From Sycobia sp. Sy_11 (taxonomy: Eukaryota > Arthropoda > Insecta > Hymenoptera > Epichrysomallidae): a stretch of DNA of 64,000 nucleotides. The notes beneath the pieces are model-generated. The model was not told the DNA's origin, made no database searches, and worked only from the letters and a program-made list of their open reading frames with translations. Every line of letters starts with the position of its first letter. The stretch's first letter is position 1. The position numbers and the translations under genes are program-made. Location: NCBI GenBank assembly GCA_018907035.1, contig JACCIC010000294.1, positions 248,001 to 312,000 on the forward strand. Direction: 5' to 3'. This document shows, in pieces, positions 1-12,504 of the stretch.

Positions 1-189
1 CATTATTCTTGAGTAATGTTGATTGTAGAAAATAAACGAATGGTATAAGAAAATGTATTTTGATTAGTTATACAACTATTGTTTAAAACATTTTTTGTAA
101 TTAAGTACACTGAAACAAAATTTGATAATTGTAGATAAATACATTTTTCAAATCCAAAGAACGAAATATTTCTTTAATATAAACAATTT

Positions 190-929
190 TTTTTCATTAT
201 AAAAATATAAATTTAAATGCATTGACTGATTTAGTTGATACTAAATTTTTTTTAATTAAAAAAAACTGATTAAATGTCTACTAAGAAATTATTTAAATTC
301 ACTAAATGAAATGAATAAACCATTTGTTGAATTTGTTTCAAAGCATGTATATCTATATATGAACAAAATTTTAAATTAAAGAAAATATCCATAGAAACTA
401 AATATAACACAGCCAATTAATGTATTTATTAATTGAAAATTATAAAAATAAATAATGTTTTTTCATCTGATATTAATACTATGATGTTAAAAATATGTCC
501 TAATAAATTGTGTTCTTTTTACTAATGTGCGCCTTCTCCGAAAAAAATTAATTGAAAGCGTTCTTTGTCTCAAGTTAACAATTACCTAACTTCTATCTTT
601 CAAATATTTGAAAAAATATATATATTTGATAGTTTGATTACAATAACTATATGTTTATATATTTTGAATGAATAATTTTTTTTTGTCTTTTTGATTCTTA
701 TGTAAAATATTTAAAGTATTATATATAATTTCTAATGATTCTTATTTTAACAAGAACAATTATATCGCAACAAAATCTGGCTACGCTTAAAAAATTTACC
801 TTGAGATTATCATAATCACCATTTTCAGCCATTGATCTATGTTTACGATTTGAAGACATTTACAAAAATAAGGTAATTGTAAACAAAAAATTATTTTCAA
901 AAATTATTGATTGATTTTCATATTTTTAG

Positions 930-945
<16 letters not shown>
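190..945. repeat. Old AT-rich interspersed repeat, copy 1
   Basis: This non-coding AT-rich stretch shares many short blocks, in the same order and orientation, with 47700-48390. Examples are the stretch around 545-640 against about 47985-48060 and the blocks just before 930 against about 48340-48380. The shared order of blocks suggests two diverged copies of one dispersed sequence. No ORF or terminal structure was seen, so the class is unknown. Confidence 0.5.

Positions 946-983
<38 letters not shown>
933..983. repeat. (TA)n microsatellite
   Basis: Uninterrupted AT dinucleotide run of about 50 bases. Confidence 0.95.
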
Positions 984-987
<4 letters not shown>

Positions 988-2858
988 AATTTTTAATTAT
1001 TGTTACAATATTTTAATGTAAGAAAATTCCACTATTGTTTTAATATCTTTTGAATTTATAGATCATTATTTGTATGCTTCAAAAATAAAAAAATAAGTTG
1101 AAATAAAATTAGTTCAAAAAAAGGTAAAAAGAAAAGTACGAAATATCGATTCACTATTACTGTAGCGCTAAAAGGGGGAAAATAATATACCATTGATATT
1201 ATCACACTCAAATGGCCTTAGCGACAATATCCAAGACATTTCACCTGAAGAATCAATGTGATTTTTCGGAGTCAGAGCCAAACATCCCAATTTAACTATA
1301 TCAATGAACTTCTTTTCACGCGTTGATGACTTTTTGATTTATAGATTTGATTCAAAAGGGCATAATCGGATAATATGTTCGCAAATGCCCGAACAGTATT
1401 TGTAATAAGACTGTACCCTCATCTCAAATGTAATAAAAAACTCCTTTTGTCAGATATTTGTACCCTAAAGTGGTCCGATAATACTTGCAGACTCAAAAAG
1501 ATCTCCGAACGTTGTTTCTAAATATTGTAGTTTCTAAAATAGTTAACGGAATCAGCTGCACATAAAAAATTTTATTTTTAAAAGATCTAAGAATCAAAGA
1601 ATTTTATATATAACATAAGTTTTATTCTATTAATTAATGCCATTTATTACTATTATTTTAACTAATAATAATACATTGGTAGATTTTTAATCAAAAACCG
1701 AATTAGTTAGTAAACTCGCGATTTACAAATCGGCAAATACTGCCTAGGTTCGGTATCCATCCAAAAACGCGTACACCCCGGCTCACCGGCCCCACATCCC
1801 TGGCTATTAGTCGAGAGGCTAGGCCAAAAATAGGGGCAAATTACTGACCGGTCTTTAGCGGAAGCAAATCATCGCGCATAGAACCGGGTGGGCACTCGTC
1901 ATTATATATGAGTATGTATATATAGTGCGGGACGTCACAAACTAAAAATATTTATATATGTAAACCTTTTCTTAGAAAAACAAAAACAAATTTTCGTACA
2001 TAAGAACAATATTTATATAAAATATTTTTCGGAAATATTCCGAAATACCTTAATAAAAAAAAATTATATCGCGAAATTACAGCTGACAACAATGGACCAT
2101 TCAAACCAATGTCTAAGTACATTTTATATGTATCTTCACAAATAACAGCATGTATACGAGTTTTGAGACTCTTAGTTCAGTCAAAGATAATAATCCGTTT
2201 ATTATACGGTAGTAGTCGATCGATATTTCGTATTTTTTTACATTTTTGAAAACTAATGTTATTTCAATCTATTTTTTGAAATCGGTTTTATTTAAACATT
2301 TTTTTAAAATTTTTTAATTATTTTTTTTCTGAGATTTATTTCTTATGTTTTTTTTAATCTGGTTTGATTTTTATCAATTTTTATTTATCTCATAAATTTT
2401 TTTTCACCAATGAATTTTCTACAATTTCTTTTTTAAACGATCTCTTTGTATTAGGTTTTTTTTTTCTTTCAGAGAAAAATTTCATGGAAAATAAGTTTTA
2501 TATTTTGATCTCATCTATAATTTTTTATTCAATTTATTCCAAAAACTTTTTTGTTATCAATTTCTATAATATTTATAATCAAGCGACTCAAAATATATAC
2601 GTAATCTATCTATCTAGAATTATTATCAGTTTTTTATATAAATTTGACAAGTTTCTCGAGACAGCTCTGTATTCCAATTACGTATATTAAATAGTATATA
2701 TTTAATCTTATAAACGTCTTTCAAATTTTATACTATAATTTTCAGAATTGAATAAATTATTACAATTACTCTATAATATACATAAGTAATTCATATAATC
2801 TATTATTAACAATTTCTTTAATAGATAATTTTATTATAAGTGAGATTATGTCCACAAT
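984..2858. other. AT-rich intergenic DNA
   Basis: Nothing coding is supported. The only long open frame (about 2364-2690) is low-complexity Phe/Tyr/Ile and starts on a non-ATG codon, as expected of T-rich sequence. A GC-rich island inside it is listed separately. Confidence 0.6.
1725..1939 (-). other. GC-rich island, possible LTR fragment
   Basis: About 215 bases are much richer in GC than the surroundings. Read on the minus strand, the right edge begins TGTGACGTCCCGCAC and is followed by a TATA-like ATATATAC, which resembles the start of an insect LTR. No partner LTR, primer-binding site or target duplication was found, so this is only a guess. Nothing coding is visible. Confidence 0.25.
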
Positions 2859-2863
2859 CACTG
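2859..2863. repeat. Target-site duplication CACTG (left copy)
   Basis: CACTG precedes the 5' LTR and recurs at 9964-9968 directly after the 3' LTR, marking both ends of the BEL insertion. Confidence 0.85.
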
Positions 2864-3290
2864 TGTTCAGCGTGATTATGAGGTTTATAAACCAACGTTT
2901 CCGAATCAGTTTAAAGCGTCACCGGCGAGCCGGGAGGGGATAAGTTAGTATGTTGATTATCGTAGTGCGGTAAAAACGCTCTAAGTTGTTCAAAACATTC
3001 TATCTCCTCGACGGCAAGCGTCTAGATAACTTTAGAGTATTCGAGCATTACTCTCGCTAATCGGCTTTCAAACTGTACTGTGCGTTTTCTCGCGGAGAAT
3101 ATATTCGCTAAGCGTTAAATTTCGAAACTGTTTGCGTTCTGTGCGATTCTGTGTACGGCCTGTAACCTTCTTGTAAATAAACTTGTACATATACGTTTAA
3201 GAATAAAATGGTTTAATCACACTCTAAAAGAATTCTCCTTCGGTCACCTCGCGAATATTTCCAATTTAAACTTCGAATTTATTTCGAAAA
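2864..3290 (+). repeat. BEL 5' LTR
   Basis: It begins TGTTCAGCGTGATTATGAGG and aligns along its length with 9511-9963. It lacks about 23 bases present in the 3' copy near the GTTGAT motif. The expected terminal CA is mutated to AA. An AATAAA-type signal (AATAAACTTG) lies about 110 bases before the end. LTRs act as promoter and polyadenylation regions. Confidence 0.9.
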
Positions 3291-3403
3291 TTTCTTGTAG
3301 CATAGCGTGGTTAATCTCAAGATTGCTTGATTATTAGTGAATAGAAAAGGTGAATTTCCAGAGTGTTTCTTAAAAATAAAATTGTGTGAAGGCCTAGTCC
3401 AGC

Positions 3404-3449
<46 letters not shown>

Positions 3450-4060
3450 AACTCTCCGTCACTGTGCATTAAGCCGCATGCGTTCATCGACCTCTATCGT
3501 CGTCGAACCGGGCTACGTGCAAGCGAACAGAGATTTCCAGATTTCGCTCGTCAAGCAGCGAATAGAGCGAGCACTTCTCCTACTCCAAGCATCGTGTTTC
3601 TTGTGCTTCATAGACCGTCATCGTTGCTGAACCGGGCTACGATCGGGCGGAACCTCGTCTCTCCTTCCTCAACTGCAGTCGACGGAGCCGAACAGATGCC
3701 ATCTGAAGAGCTTATTCGAGGAGCTACTCAAATAATCCGCAGCTGGAATTTCAAGACGGTATCATTCTCAAATTAATCCCGCGGAAACAGTAAATTAATT
3801 TGAAGCATTTTCTGCGTTAAATTTGTATATTTTTAAGTCGAATTTGTGTAAAATATTCGTGCGAGTTTTGTTTTGTTAATCTTTTCGAACTGTATAGCGA
3901 TACTAGATTTAAATCTTGCGGTATGAACTGATAATGAATTTTTCAATTGCAAGCCGGCATATAATCGCGTATTTTCTGTAGCATTATTTTATTAATTTGG
4001 CGACGAAATTTATTTAAGGAACATTAGTATCATCTTTTCTGCGAACTTTGTTTGTTCAAC
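3291..4060 (+). other. BEL leader between 5' LTR and gag
   Basis: Non-coding leader with an internal (TA)n run at 3406-3447. Two similar stretches around 3480-3530 and 3605-3660, both containing the motif ACCGGGCTACG, look like a degenerate direct repeat. I could not assign a primer-binding site with confidence. Confidence 0.6.
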
Positions 4061-4833
4061 ATGGCTGAAGCGCTTATGCAGGCACAAATCCGTCTAGTAA
4101 CGTTCATATCTAATTTTTTTAAAAATATAAAAGACAAGAAATCTTCTGGTACCCTTAGAATTACTTACTATGAAGCACGCCTTAAACTATTAGAACATTA
4201 CTACAACGAATTGTTCACGCGCCATGATGAACTACTTTCTAAGTCGATTAAGTTAAGAGAGCATGAATATTTTTCAAAAAATTATTTCACATGCGCGGAA
4301 AATTCGTACGTCGCTGTGCTCGCCGATATCAATGCGGAAATCGACCGCCTGCGTGCAGATTCTACTATGCAGCCTCGCCAGTTCCAAGGTGTTCAGTCGA
4401 ACGATTTATCAACCGCGACGCATCACGTAAAGGTTCCTCGCGTCTCGCTACCGAAATTCTCTGGAAATCAAAACGACTGGTAGTCATTTAAACAGCGTTT
4501 CGTATCACTTCTAATAAGCAAGCGCGAATACTCCGATGTCGATAAGCTACAGTATCTGCTTAGTACAGTTGAAGGGAAAGCGACAGCCCGACATCGCGGC
4601 ATAGAAGTAACTGACGCAAACTTCAAGGTCGCTTGGGATAAATTAACTAAACGTTACGACAATACTCGTAAGCGCCTCGCGAATTATCGTGAATCTTTGA
4701 TACAGCTACCGACTGTTTGTTCACCAAACGTATTAGAATTAGAAGTTTTAATTGATGTCGTCGAAGTCGCAGTAAGAGGACTCGAAACACTCGGTTGTCC
4801 CATTGCATCATACGATAATTCGTTTGATCATTA
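4061..4833 (+). pseudogene. gag: BEL gag, N-terminal part, broken
   Basis: From the ATG at 4061 the frame encodes the N-terminal Gag of a BEL/Pao element: a helical segment followed by the DUF1759-type region (P-K-F-S-G-N-x-x-x-W motif near 4455). In the family this protein forms the capsid shell that packages element RNA. A TAG at 4481-4483 interrupts the frame right after the tryptophan. The similarity continues in the same frame to about 4830, where about one base appears lost and coding continues in another frame. The stop and the frameshift make it non-functional. Confidence 0.8.
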
Positions 4834-6797
4834 ATTGTATCGTTAAAAAATTAGATGCGCATACACGCGAAACATGGGAAATCTCGCAGGAGGAAACACA
4901 AGGTTTTTACACTTACTCCGACTTCATGTTGTTTTTGGACTGTCACCTGCAATCACTCGATCAAACACACGGTAATGCAGAAAACCTTTCACCTCGTATT
5001 TCTCACACTAAACAGTCTGGCTTAAAACCAAGAAGGTTTGAATCAATCGCGGCTAACATAGTCGGTACAGCGGAAACCAGCTCTCCGACGATAATGCGTA
5101 ATTTCGCATGCTATGTCTGCAAAGGGAAACACTCAGTTTACTCTTGTAATAAATTTAGGAGCATGACTCCACTTAAGCGATTATCCTTTTGCAAAAAGGC
5201 TAGTGCATGCTTAAATTGTCTAAGCAAATCACACGCAGCCAATAACTGCAATTCATCGCACCGTTGTCTTGTGTGCAAGCAGAAGCATCACTCAAAGCTT
5301 CATTTAGAAAGCAAATCGTCGGATTCAACAGCTCCTTCCTGTATCGCTCCTCGCAGTGATACCGCTTCGAGCGATAAATCTCCAGTCGCATCTGATTCAT
5401 CGGCGTCCTGTAGTGCATACATGGCTGCGGCCAAACGCATGGTATTGATTACTACAGCTCGAATAATCGTGTGTGACGAATTTGGAAAGTCTCTTACAGC
5501 GCGTGCATTAATTGACCCAGGTGCTCAAAGCTCGTTTGTCTCTGAGCGATTAGCAGCACAGCTCACCGTAGACCGACGCTCGGTGTCAGTCGCTATTCTA
5601 GGCGTTGGTGGGCAGGCTACTGCAAAGGCGCGAAGCGAAATCACTGTCATACTTAAATCGCGTATAGATCACAACTTCAAGTGTCACTGCTCGGCGCTTG
5701 TCCTGCCAGAACTTACTTGTATGATTCCGGAAACTAAACTGTCGATTCAAAAATGGTCGCATTTGGCCGAACTACAATTAGCAGACCCCGAGTACCACGC
5801 TCTAGCTAAAATTGACCTGATTTTAGGAGCAGATCTTTACGCTACCATACAGCAAGACGGATTCATTCGCGGTCCTATAGATGCACCGCTCGCGCAAAGT
5901 ACTGTGTTCGGATGGATACTGACTGGCAGTATCGCAACACAGAATCTTGAACCTGATATACGACACGTTACCGCGCATCATGTGGTGACTCAATCTACTC
6001 TCATGCAAGCACTTTCTCGATTTTGGAAGATTGAAGAGTTGCCTCGTTGCAAAAAGCTTTCGCCAGAAGAAGAGTATTGTGATCAATACTTCAACGACTC
6101 ATACTACCGCAACTATGGTGAACGATTTGTAGTACGCCTTCCTTTTAAATGCCAAGAAGTATTTCCCGATACGAGAAATATTGCCGTCGCGTGTCTTCTT
6201 CGTTCAGAAAAGCGCAGAAAACGCGACAATGATTTTCAAGACGCTTATGCGAGATTCATGAAGGAATATCTTCAACTAGGTCGCATGAAGGTCGCAATAC
6301 CACCCCTCAATGATTTCAATTTCTACTTATCCCATCATAGAATTTATCGAGCGGATTCGAATAAAAACCGTGTAGTCTTGAATGCCTCACAAAAAGCTTC
6401 GAATGGAATCGCTCTTAACGACCTTCTGCTACCAGGACGGAAATTACAGTCAGATATCACACTGGTAATTTCGCGTTGCAGATTCGGTCGCATAGCTATT
6501 GTCACCAACATTGTAAAAATGCTCCGGCAATTTCTTGTACATGAGGAAGACCAAAAATGGCAACGGCTTGTTTGGAGAGAAACACCCGACGCCTCAATTG
6601 CCGATTACGTCTCGGCTACAGTGACTTATGGAATGTCTTGTGCTCCGTACCTTGCGATGAAGGCAATTCTGCAACTAGCTGAGGATGGTCGTCATTCGCA
6701 TCCTTTAGCGTCTATGATACTTATTAATCAAATTTACGTTGATGACATTTTTCTAGCTGCCCATGATGAGCAACATGCTGCAGCACAGCGCGATTAG
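4831..6797 (+). pseudogene. pol: BEL gag C-terminus, protease and reverse transcriptase
   Basis: One long frame carries, in order: the Gag C-terminus; zinc-knuckle-like Cys/His clusters (CYVCKGKHSVYSC near 5110, CLNCLSKSHAANNC near 5210, CLVCKQKHH near 5265); a DUF1758-type aspartic protease with D-P-G-A-Q-S-S-F-V near 5515 (Pro replaces the usual Ser/Thr after the catalytic Asp); and reverse transcriptase with YVDD-I-F near 6735. These parts normally mature the particle and copy the RNA to DNA. The frame ends at TAG 6795-6797, in the middle of RT, and similarity continues in the same frame afterwards. The product is therefore truncated. Confidence 0.85.
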
Positions 6798-7735
6798 CTG
6801 ATTCAGCTTCTCGTCTCTGCAGGTATGCAGCTAGGAAAGTGGTCAAGCAATCATCAGAAACTTCTTGAAGAAATTTCAGAAGGTGATTTTTGCAACCTTC
6901 CATGTGTTTCAGGAGATGGTGTCTCCACCCTTGGACTGAAGTGGGATACTCAAGCAGACGAATTTCTATTTAATTCGTCACTGCCAGCTCCCATTCATCC
7001 TATTTCAAAAAGAACAGTATTATCTGATACTGTTAGACTTTACGATCCGTTAGGATTTATGTTTTAACTCAAGCAAAAATTTTATTACAGGACTTGATGG
7101 ATCAATCAGCTGGATTGGGATATGCCGCTGCCACACGAATTGCTGAATAAATGGCTCAATTTTCGTTCTTCGCTGAGTCATCTACCAGCCATCCGTATAC
7201 CACGATGGATAGGAACCTCCGGCGACCAAACTTGGAGCTTTCATGGGATTGCAGAGGCATCGATGTGAGCCTATGTCGCAGTCATTTACGCGGTCGTCCC
7301 AGGATGCAATCCGGTACTGCTCATGGCAAAAACTCGGGTCGCCCCGGTAAAAGTTGAGACACTGCCTCGACTTGAACTTTGTGGTGCAATACTCCTGACG
7401 CGCTTAACTAAACATGTCAGGCATAATTCAGCTCCCTCGTCGATCAATCTTTGGAGCGACTCAAAGATCGTACTCGACTGGCTTGATAGCCATCCATCAA
7501 GATGGCCAATCTTCGTAGCGAACCGCGTCAGCGAAATTAGTACCTCGTTTCCAGAAGTAACTTGGAAGCACGTCCGCGTCAAGGACAATCCAGCAGATTG
7601 CGCTACCCGAGGATTGCCCCCTGAAGAACTGGCTCAATTATCATTATATTGGGAAGGACCGGACTGGCTCTCTCGCCCACCCTCCAAATGGCCTGTCAAT
7701 ACCACCTTATCTCAGGAGCAGTGACATGCTCATCA
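6798..7735 (+). pseudogene. pol: BEL RT connection and RNase H, fragmented
   Basis: Continuation of pol. Similarity resumes in frame (G-M-Q-L-G-K-W-S-S-N near 6823) and runs to a stop at about 7065, followed by a short decayed stretch with further stops. A second open block at 7323-7724 holds the RNase H-like part, with L-P-R-L-E-L-C-G-A near 7365, L-W-S-D-S-K near 7450 and D-N-P-A-D-C-A-T-R-G near 7585, all typical of BEL elements. At least two stops and a frameshift separate the blocks. Confidence 0.75.
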
Positions 7736-9322
7736 TATGACCGAGAGGCTAGCTCAATCGTCAATGGAGCGTGATGAACTTACGGCCTTTGAGAAGTTCT
7801 CCTCCTTCTGGAAGATCGTTTGAATTTTAGCATTCGTCCTTCGTTGTAAGCTAAAAGCTGATCAAAAACCTTCATGTATTGCTGCTCAACTCACTGCTCA
7901 GAAACAAAACGCAGCTCAACTCGCTCTATTTCGTCTAATTCAACGTCGACACTTCAATACTGAAATTATTTCGATTTCTGCAGGTAAACAACACCAGCGA
8001 CGCAGTCCTCTTGTAAGACTAACTTCGTTCCTGGATGTCAACGGTTTACTTCGAGTTGGCGGAAGACTATAAAATGCTTCATTGTCTAAAGCGAAACGAC
8101 ATCCAATAATTCTGCCCGGGCCATCCAGCTTCGTTCGACTTCTCGTCAACGAGACTCACCGTCTCACTCTTCATGGAGGAATCCAAATGATGAAAAGTAT
8201 CCTGAATCGTCGATTTTGGATTGTCCGAGGTAATAGATTAGTTTCATCAGTATATCGACAATGCGTAACCTGCACCAGATATGGACATTCACGGGTCAGT
8301 CAACAGATGGCTCCGCTACCTGCTGAACGTGTAACACAAGGGCGACCATTCGCAATCACCGGGTTAGACTATGATGGGCCTATTTCAATACTTTTTTCAA
8401 AAGGACGAGGAGCTAAAACTACAAAAGGTTATGTAGCGATTTTTATTTGTCTCGTCGTGAAGGCAATCCATATCGAAATAGTCTCTGATTTATCTACGGA
8501 TGCGTTTCTGGCAGCCTTCTCACGATTCACAGCTCGACGTGGGCTATGTAGCAGTATTTTTTCAGATAATGGGACTACATTTACAGGCGCAAACGGAACG
8601 TTGCGCCACCTGTTCAAGAAGACTTCCGCTTTTCTCAGGGCATTTTCACGCATTTCGCAAATCAGGGAACAGAGTGGAAGTTTATACCGCCTCGAGCACC
8701 GCAATTTGGCGGGCTCTGGGAGGCTGCCGTTCGAAGCTTCAAATACCACCTTCGTCGAGTGATTGGAAACACTAAGCTTACGTTCGAAGAACTGTCTACG
8801 TTGTCTGCAAAGATAGAAGCCTGCCTTAATTTGAGACCACTCTGCCCTCTCAGTTGTGAAGCGTACGACCCAGTAGCACTTACTCCTGGCCACTTCCTGA
8901 TCGGATCAGCGCCTCTGACGATCCCGGAACCACTATTGGATATCTCAACCAAACTCTCATTCAAGTCAAGATGGCAGCTCGTCAATCAAATGTGGGACTC
9001 TTTCTGGGTGCGTTGGCGTAAAGAGGTTCTATCGCAACTTCAACAACGGAAGAAGTGGTTGAAGCCACAAACAAACCTGAACACAGGCGATATCGTCCTT
9101 GTTACGAACGAGCTTTCGTCGCCTGCTGCGTGGCCGCTAGCTATTATTGAAAAAACTCACCCAGGCAAGTATGGTTTAGTTCGGGTGGTGATGCTGCGGA
9201 CTTCCAAATGCACTTTTATCCATCCAGTTGTTAAGCTAATACAGCTACCCACTGATGAAACCGCGAGCGCATTCCTTGCATACTTTAACCTTAGTATAGC
9301 TCAACTCAAGAATGAAGAATGA
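7736..9322 (+). pseudogene. pol: BEL integrase and C-terminal DUF5641, broken
   Basis: The HHCC zinc-binding region lies at about 8150-8275 (H-G-G-I-Q, then C-x-x-C). The catalytic core has Asp in G-L-D-Y-D-G-P near 8362, Asp in S-D-N-G-T near 8565, and Glu in G-G-L-W-E-A-A near 8710. A frameshift around 8650 separates the second Asp from the Glu. The last block, 8759-9322, is the C-terminal DUF5641-type region (L-T-P-G-H-F-L-I-G near 8880) and ends at a normal stop. Integrase inserts the DNA copy into host DNA. Further stops occur at about 7820 and 8070, so no active enzyme can be made. Confidence 0.82.
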
Positions 9323-9494
9323 AGACGAACTGCGATTTTAGTTTTAAGTACTTCATTGTAATTGTAGACGAATACCATTTGTTTACTTGTTTTGCTTTAA
9401 CAGTTTATATGGGTGTGTATGAGAAAATTCGAGTACATTTATAATTGCGATTCCAATTAAAATCATGTGCATTATTGCCCTTCCCTCCAGTCAT

Positions 9495-9510
9495 GGCAAG
9501 GGGGGCGGTA
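9495..9510 (+). other. BEL polypurine tract
   Basis: The purine-rich GGCAAGGGGGGCGGTA lies immediately before the TG of the 3' LTR, where plus-strand DNA synthesis is primed in LTR retrotransposons. Confidence 0.75.
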
Positions 9511-9963
9511 TGTTCAACGTAATTATGAGGTTTATAAACCAACGTTTTCGAATCAGTTTAAAGCGTCACCGGCGAGCCGGGAGGGGATAGGGTAGTATGT
9601 TGATCCTACATTATCATGCGCTCGCATGAATATCATAGTGCGGTAAAAACGCTCTAAGTTGTTCAAAACATTCTATCTCCTCGACGGCAAGCGTCTAGAT
9701 GACTTTAGACTATTCGAGCATCACTCTCGCTGATCGGCTTTCGAACTGTACGGTGCGTTTTCTCGCGGAGAATATATTCGCTAAGCGTTAAATTTCGAAA
9801 CTGTTTGCGTTCTGTGCGATTCTGTGTGCGGCCTGTAACCTTCTTATAAATAAACTTGTACATATACGTTTAAGAATGAAATCGTTTAATCACATTCAAA
9901 ATTAATTCTCCTTCAGTCACCTCGCGAATATTTCCAATTTAAACTTCGAATCTATTTCGAACA
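9511..9963 (+). repeat. BEL 3' LTR
   Basis: It begins TGTTCAACGTAATTATGAGG and ends TTCGAACA. It matches 2864-3290 with about 20 substitutions. It keeps about 23 extra bases near 9606, including ATGCGCTCGCAT, that the 5' copy lacks. CACTG follows at 9964-9968. Confidence 0.9.
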
Positions 9964-10225
9964 CACTGTAATATTATAAACAAACAAACGGAATCATTTC
10001 ATTATTAGTTTATTATGCGTAAAATGACTCTATTCCTTAGACCAATTTTTGTGTTAAATTGGAATTACAGGAATAATTTAAAATATCCATATGTAACAAT
10101 ACAGAGTAGATAATAATAAATATAAATGACAAGTATGCTGTTTAAATGTAAGGAAACTAGGAATAATGTATGTGATTAATGAATTATATTTAGTATGTAG
10201 TATCACAGATATGGGTTGATCAACT

Positions 10226-10434
10226 TTTTTTTTTTATGTTATTTAACGTCGCTCTATTTATGTCTCCAAATATTGTTGCTAATCAGCGACGGAGGTCTAC
10301 GAAGTGTTTATAAACAAAGCACATGAAAATTATTATAGCGGTGCTTGTGTCAATCGGTCGAGACCGGGATTTGAACACGGATCACCAAGTTACTAGTCCT
10401 TCGCTCTAGCGATCGAGTCATCGTAGGCCTCTAA
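10226..10434 (-). mobile_element. tRNA-derived SINE with 12-bp target duplication
   Basis: Read on the minus strand, the head (from about 10434) has tRNA-like promoter boxes: a box-A-like TGACTCGATCG and a box-B-like GTTCAAATCCC about 45 bases further. An unrelated body of about 120 bases follows, then a short poly-A (T run at 10225-10235 on the plus strand). GGTTGATCAACT flanks both sides, at 10214-10225 and 10435-10446, a clean target duplication. SINEs are copied in trans by a LINE. The boxes suggest RNA polymerase III transcription. The LINE partner is unknown. Confidence 0.82.
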
Positions 10435-10446
10435 GGTTGATCAACT

Positions 10447-11498
10447 ACGTTAATATTCAAATCTACGTCATACTCGTATTTTGAAAAATATGTTTAAGCT
10501 CATGTCATTACTTATAATTATTTAAAATACTTATACATTTTTTATTGATAAAGCATATTGTAGAAAATACAAAACTTTAAATTCTATCCTATTGTAAAAC
10601 GTTGTAGAATGTAAATCTTATATCTTGTAGTTATAAATTAGTTAACGTATAATTTTTAAACTGAGTTTTTTAACTAAGTTAAAAAACTTCTATAATTTTA
10701 TTTTATTTTATTTTAGCATTTAATAGCAAGAATTTCATTTTCTATTTTTGATTTATATTATAATTTATATGTTTAGTACTGGAGATAATTAATGGATTTT
10801 CTCTTTTTATTCCTACGCGTTATTTACTACAATATAATATAAGCATTAAATAGTAAAATTAAATTTTTTAAACTAATTAAGGAATATCCATTTTAGCACA
10901 AAATCATAAGACTCAATTTGAAATTTCTACAATGGAAGAAAGGAAAGTCTTGGTTTTCTGCAGAATCAAAAATTCTTCTGTATGATAAAGCTAGCATCGG
11001 AATTGGGTCTGAATTGTTTTTGATACTCGTGCGCATATTAGATGTTTTGGCTTAGCCTCTGTAATGATATAAACGATAACGACAATGTCGCATTGGACAA
11101 AAGCGTATAACTATATCTATATATATTTAATGCCTACGTCACAGCTCATGCCATAGGTAAATGCGCACACTAATTTATTCTGACGTAGCTGTGACGTCGC
11201 GTTTGCGCGTTAGTGTAGCAGTTGAGCCTGTTGAGGGCACACGGTCCCGGCGCTCGAAAATCGTCGAGCCTTTCCTATATGGCGTCGGCAATCTCTCCTT
11301 ATTATCTCTACTTAAACGAGCTTATTTACTAATCAAGGTAATTTGTTGTCACTCTCGGGAGTGTCTAGTCACCCAACATGCAGTGTGTGCACTCGACATA
11401 AATTTAAGTTCCGATATGAACTCTAGTTCGCACGAATTTTAAAATAATTAAAAAAAAATTATATTATTTATTAAATTACTAATTTTACAAATAAATAG

Positions 11499-11534
<36 letters not shown>

Positions 11535-12500
11535 TTAATTACCAAGAATTGAAACAGGTACAAGATTAAAAAATTCTACTTTTAAAGCTGCTTGATCAGT
11601 AACTTTGTCAGAATTTAAGGAGTGAAAATTATATTTTAATAATATGTACTTATTGATTTATTCGATTTTTTATATTATATTTAACATTTTCCATAATAAA
11701 CTAAACAGTAGTAAATTTGTTTTTTACAGTAATAAAAGCAAGGTTATTATTTTCTTAATCTATGAAACCAATACCTCAAAGTAAGAATTGAAGATCTTGA
11801 AAGTAGTTATTTATCCAATTATTCGTTGAATTAAAAAAAAATATTATTAAATATTGATTGAAATATAGTCAATAAGTTGTTATCTAACTGTATATTGAAT
11901 AAATATTTTTCACATTGTGAAATAAGTTGCTTCAAATAAGAAAACCAGTATCTAAAACAATTCTTTCATCAAGAACTTGTTCGCTTGAATTAAAGTGATA
12001 TAAGATTGATATTTTACTATATGAACTAAAGCTATTTCACGATGAGCCTTTTCAATAATAGAAATTTAAACTGACACGGTAGAAATACTAAACATTTTTA
12101 AGCCATAAACAAGCTATTTCGATATTGAAAAACCTAGAAACAAGGTATTAATATTCGACAGTAACCAGAAATATATGAAACGTTTTTTCGGGTCATTTCG
12201 GCTGATTTAGAAATACATTTTCTAAACCTATTTTTTAGGTATTTGAGACTCATAATAGTTAGTTTCGTATCAATGTATTTTTTGTTCGGATACAAATTTA
12301 TCTTAAAACAAGGTTGAGCTAGGTATAATATATAACATTGCTAAAAAATTAATATCAATGTTATGCATTATTATAGAAATTCATTGAGGTTGATAGTTAC
12401 TTTAATTAATCAACTGAAAATTTATATCGAGTTCCTAATTTTGCATATTGAATTCATTGAAGCGCAAGCTATAACTTACATATAATACATATTAAACGCA
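10447..12500. other. AT-rich intergenic DNA
   Basis: No gene is supported. It holds a (TA)n run at about 11503-11531 and a GC-rich island at about 11130-11440. The island contains a perfect 11-bp inverted repeat, ACGTCACAGCT at 11136-11146 and AGCTGTGACGT at 11187-11197. An open frame at 11161-11442 has no recognisable motif and is not called. Confidence 0.55.
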
Positions 12501-12504
12501 TCGA

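Larger units (their letters stand above)
2864..9963 (+). mobile_element. BEL/Pao LTR retrotransposon, full structure, inactivated
   Basis: The element has two LTRs (2864-3290 and 9511-9963), a non-coding leader, gag and pol remnants in BEL order (gag, protease, RT, RNase H, integrase, DUF5641) and a purine-rich tract before the 3' LTR. It is flanked by the 5-bp direct repeat CACTG at 2859-2863 and 9964-9968, the target-duplication length usual for BEL/Pao. The LTRs differ at roughly 20 positions plus one indel of about 23 bases. The coding region has several stops and frameshifts, so this is an old dead insertion that kept its ends. Confidence 0.93.

Noticed and set aside
2364..2690. 108-codon open frame
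   Set aside because: Phe/Tyr/Ile-rich low complexity in T-rich DNA, non-ATG start, no motif.
10330..10434. Functional tRNA gene on the minus strand
   Set aside because: Cloverleaf stems do not pair properly, and the unit has a body, poly-A tail and target duplication, so it is a SINE head.
11161..11442. 93-codon open frame in a GC-rich island
   Set aside because: No recognisable domain or splice context; not enough to call a gene, though a host exon cannot be excluded.
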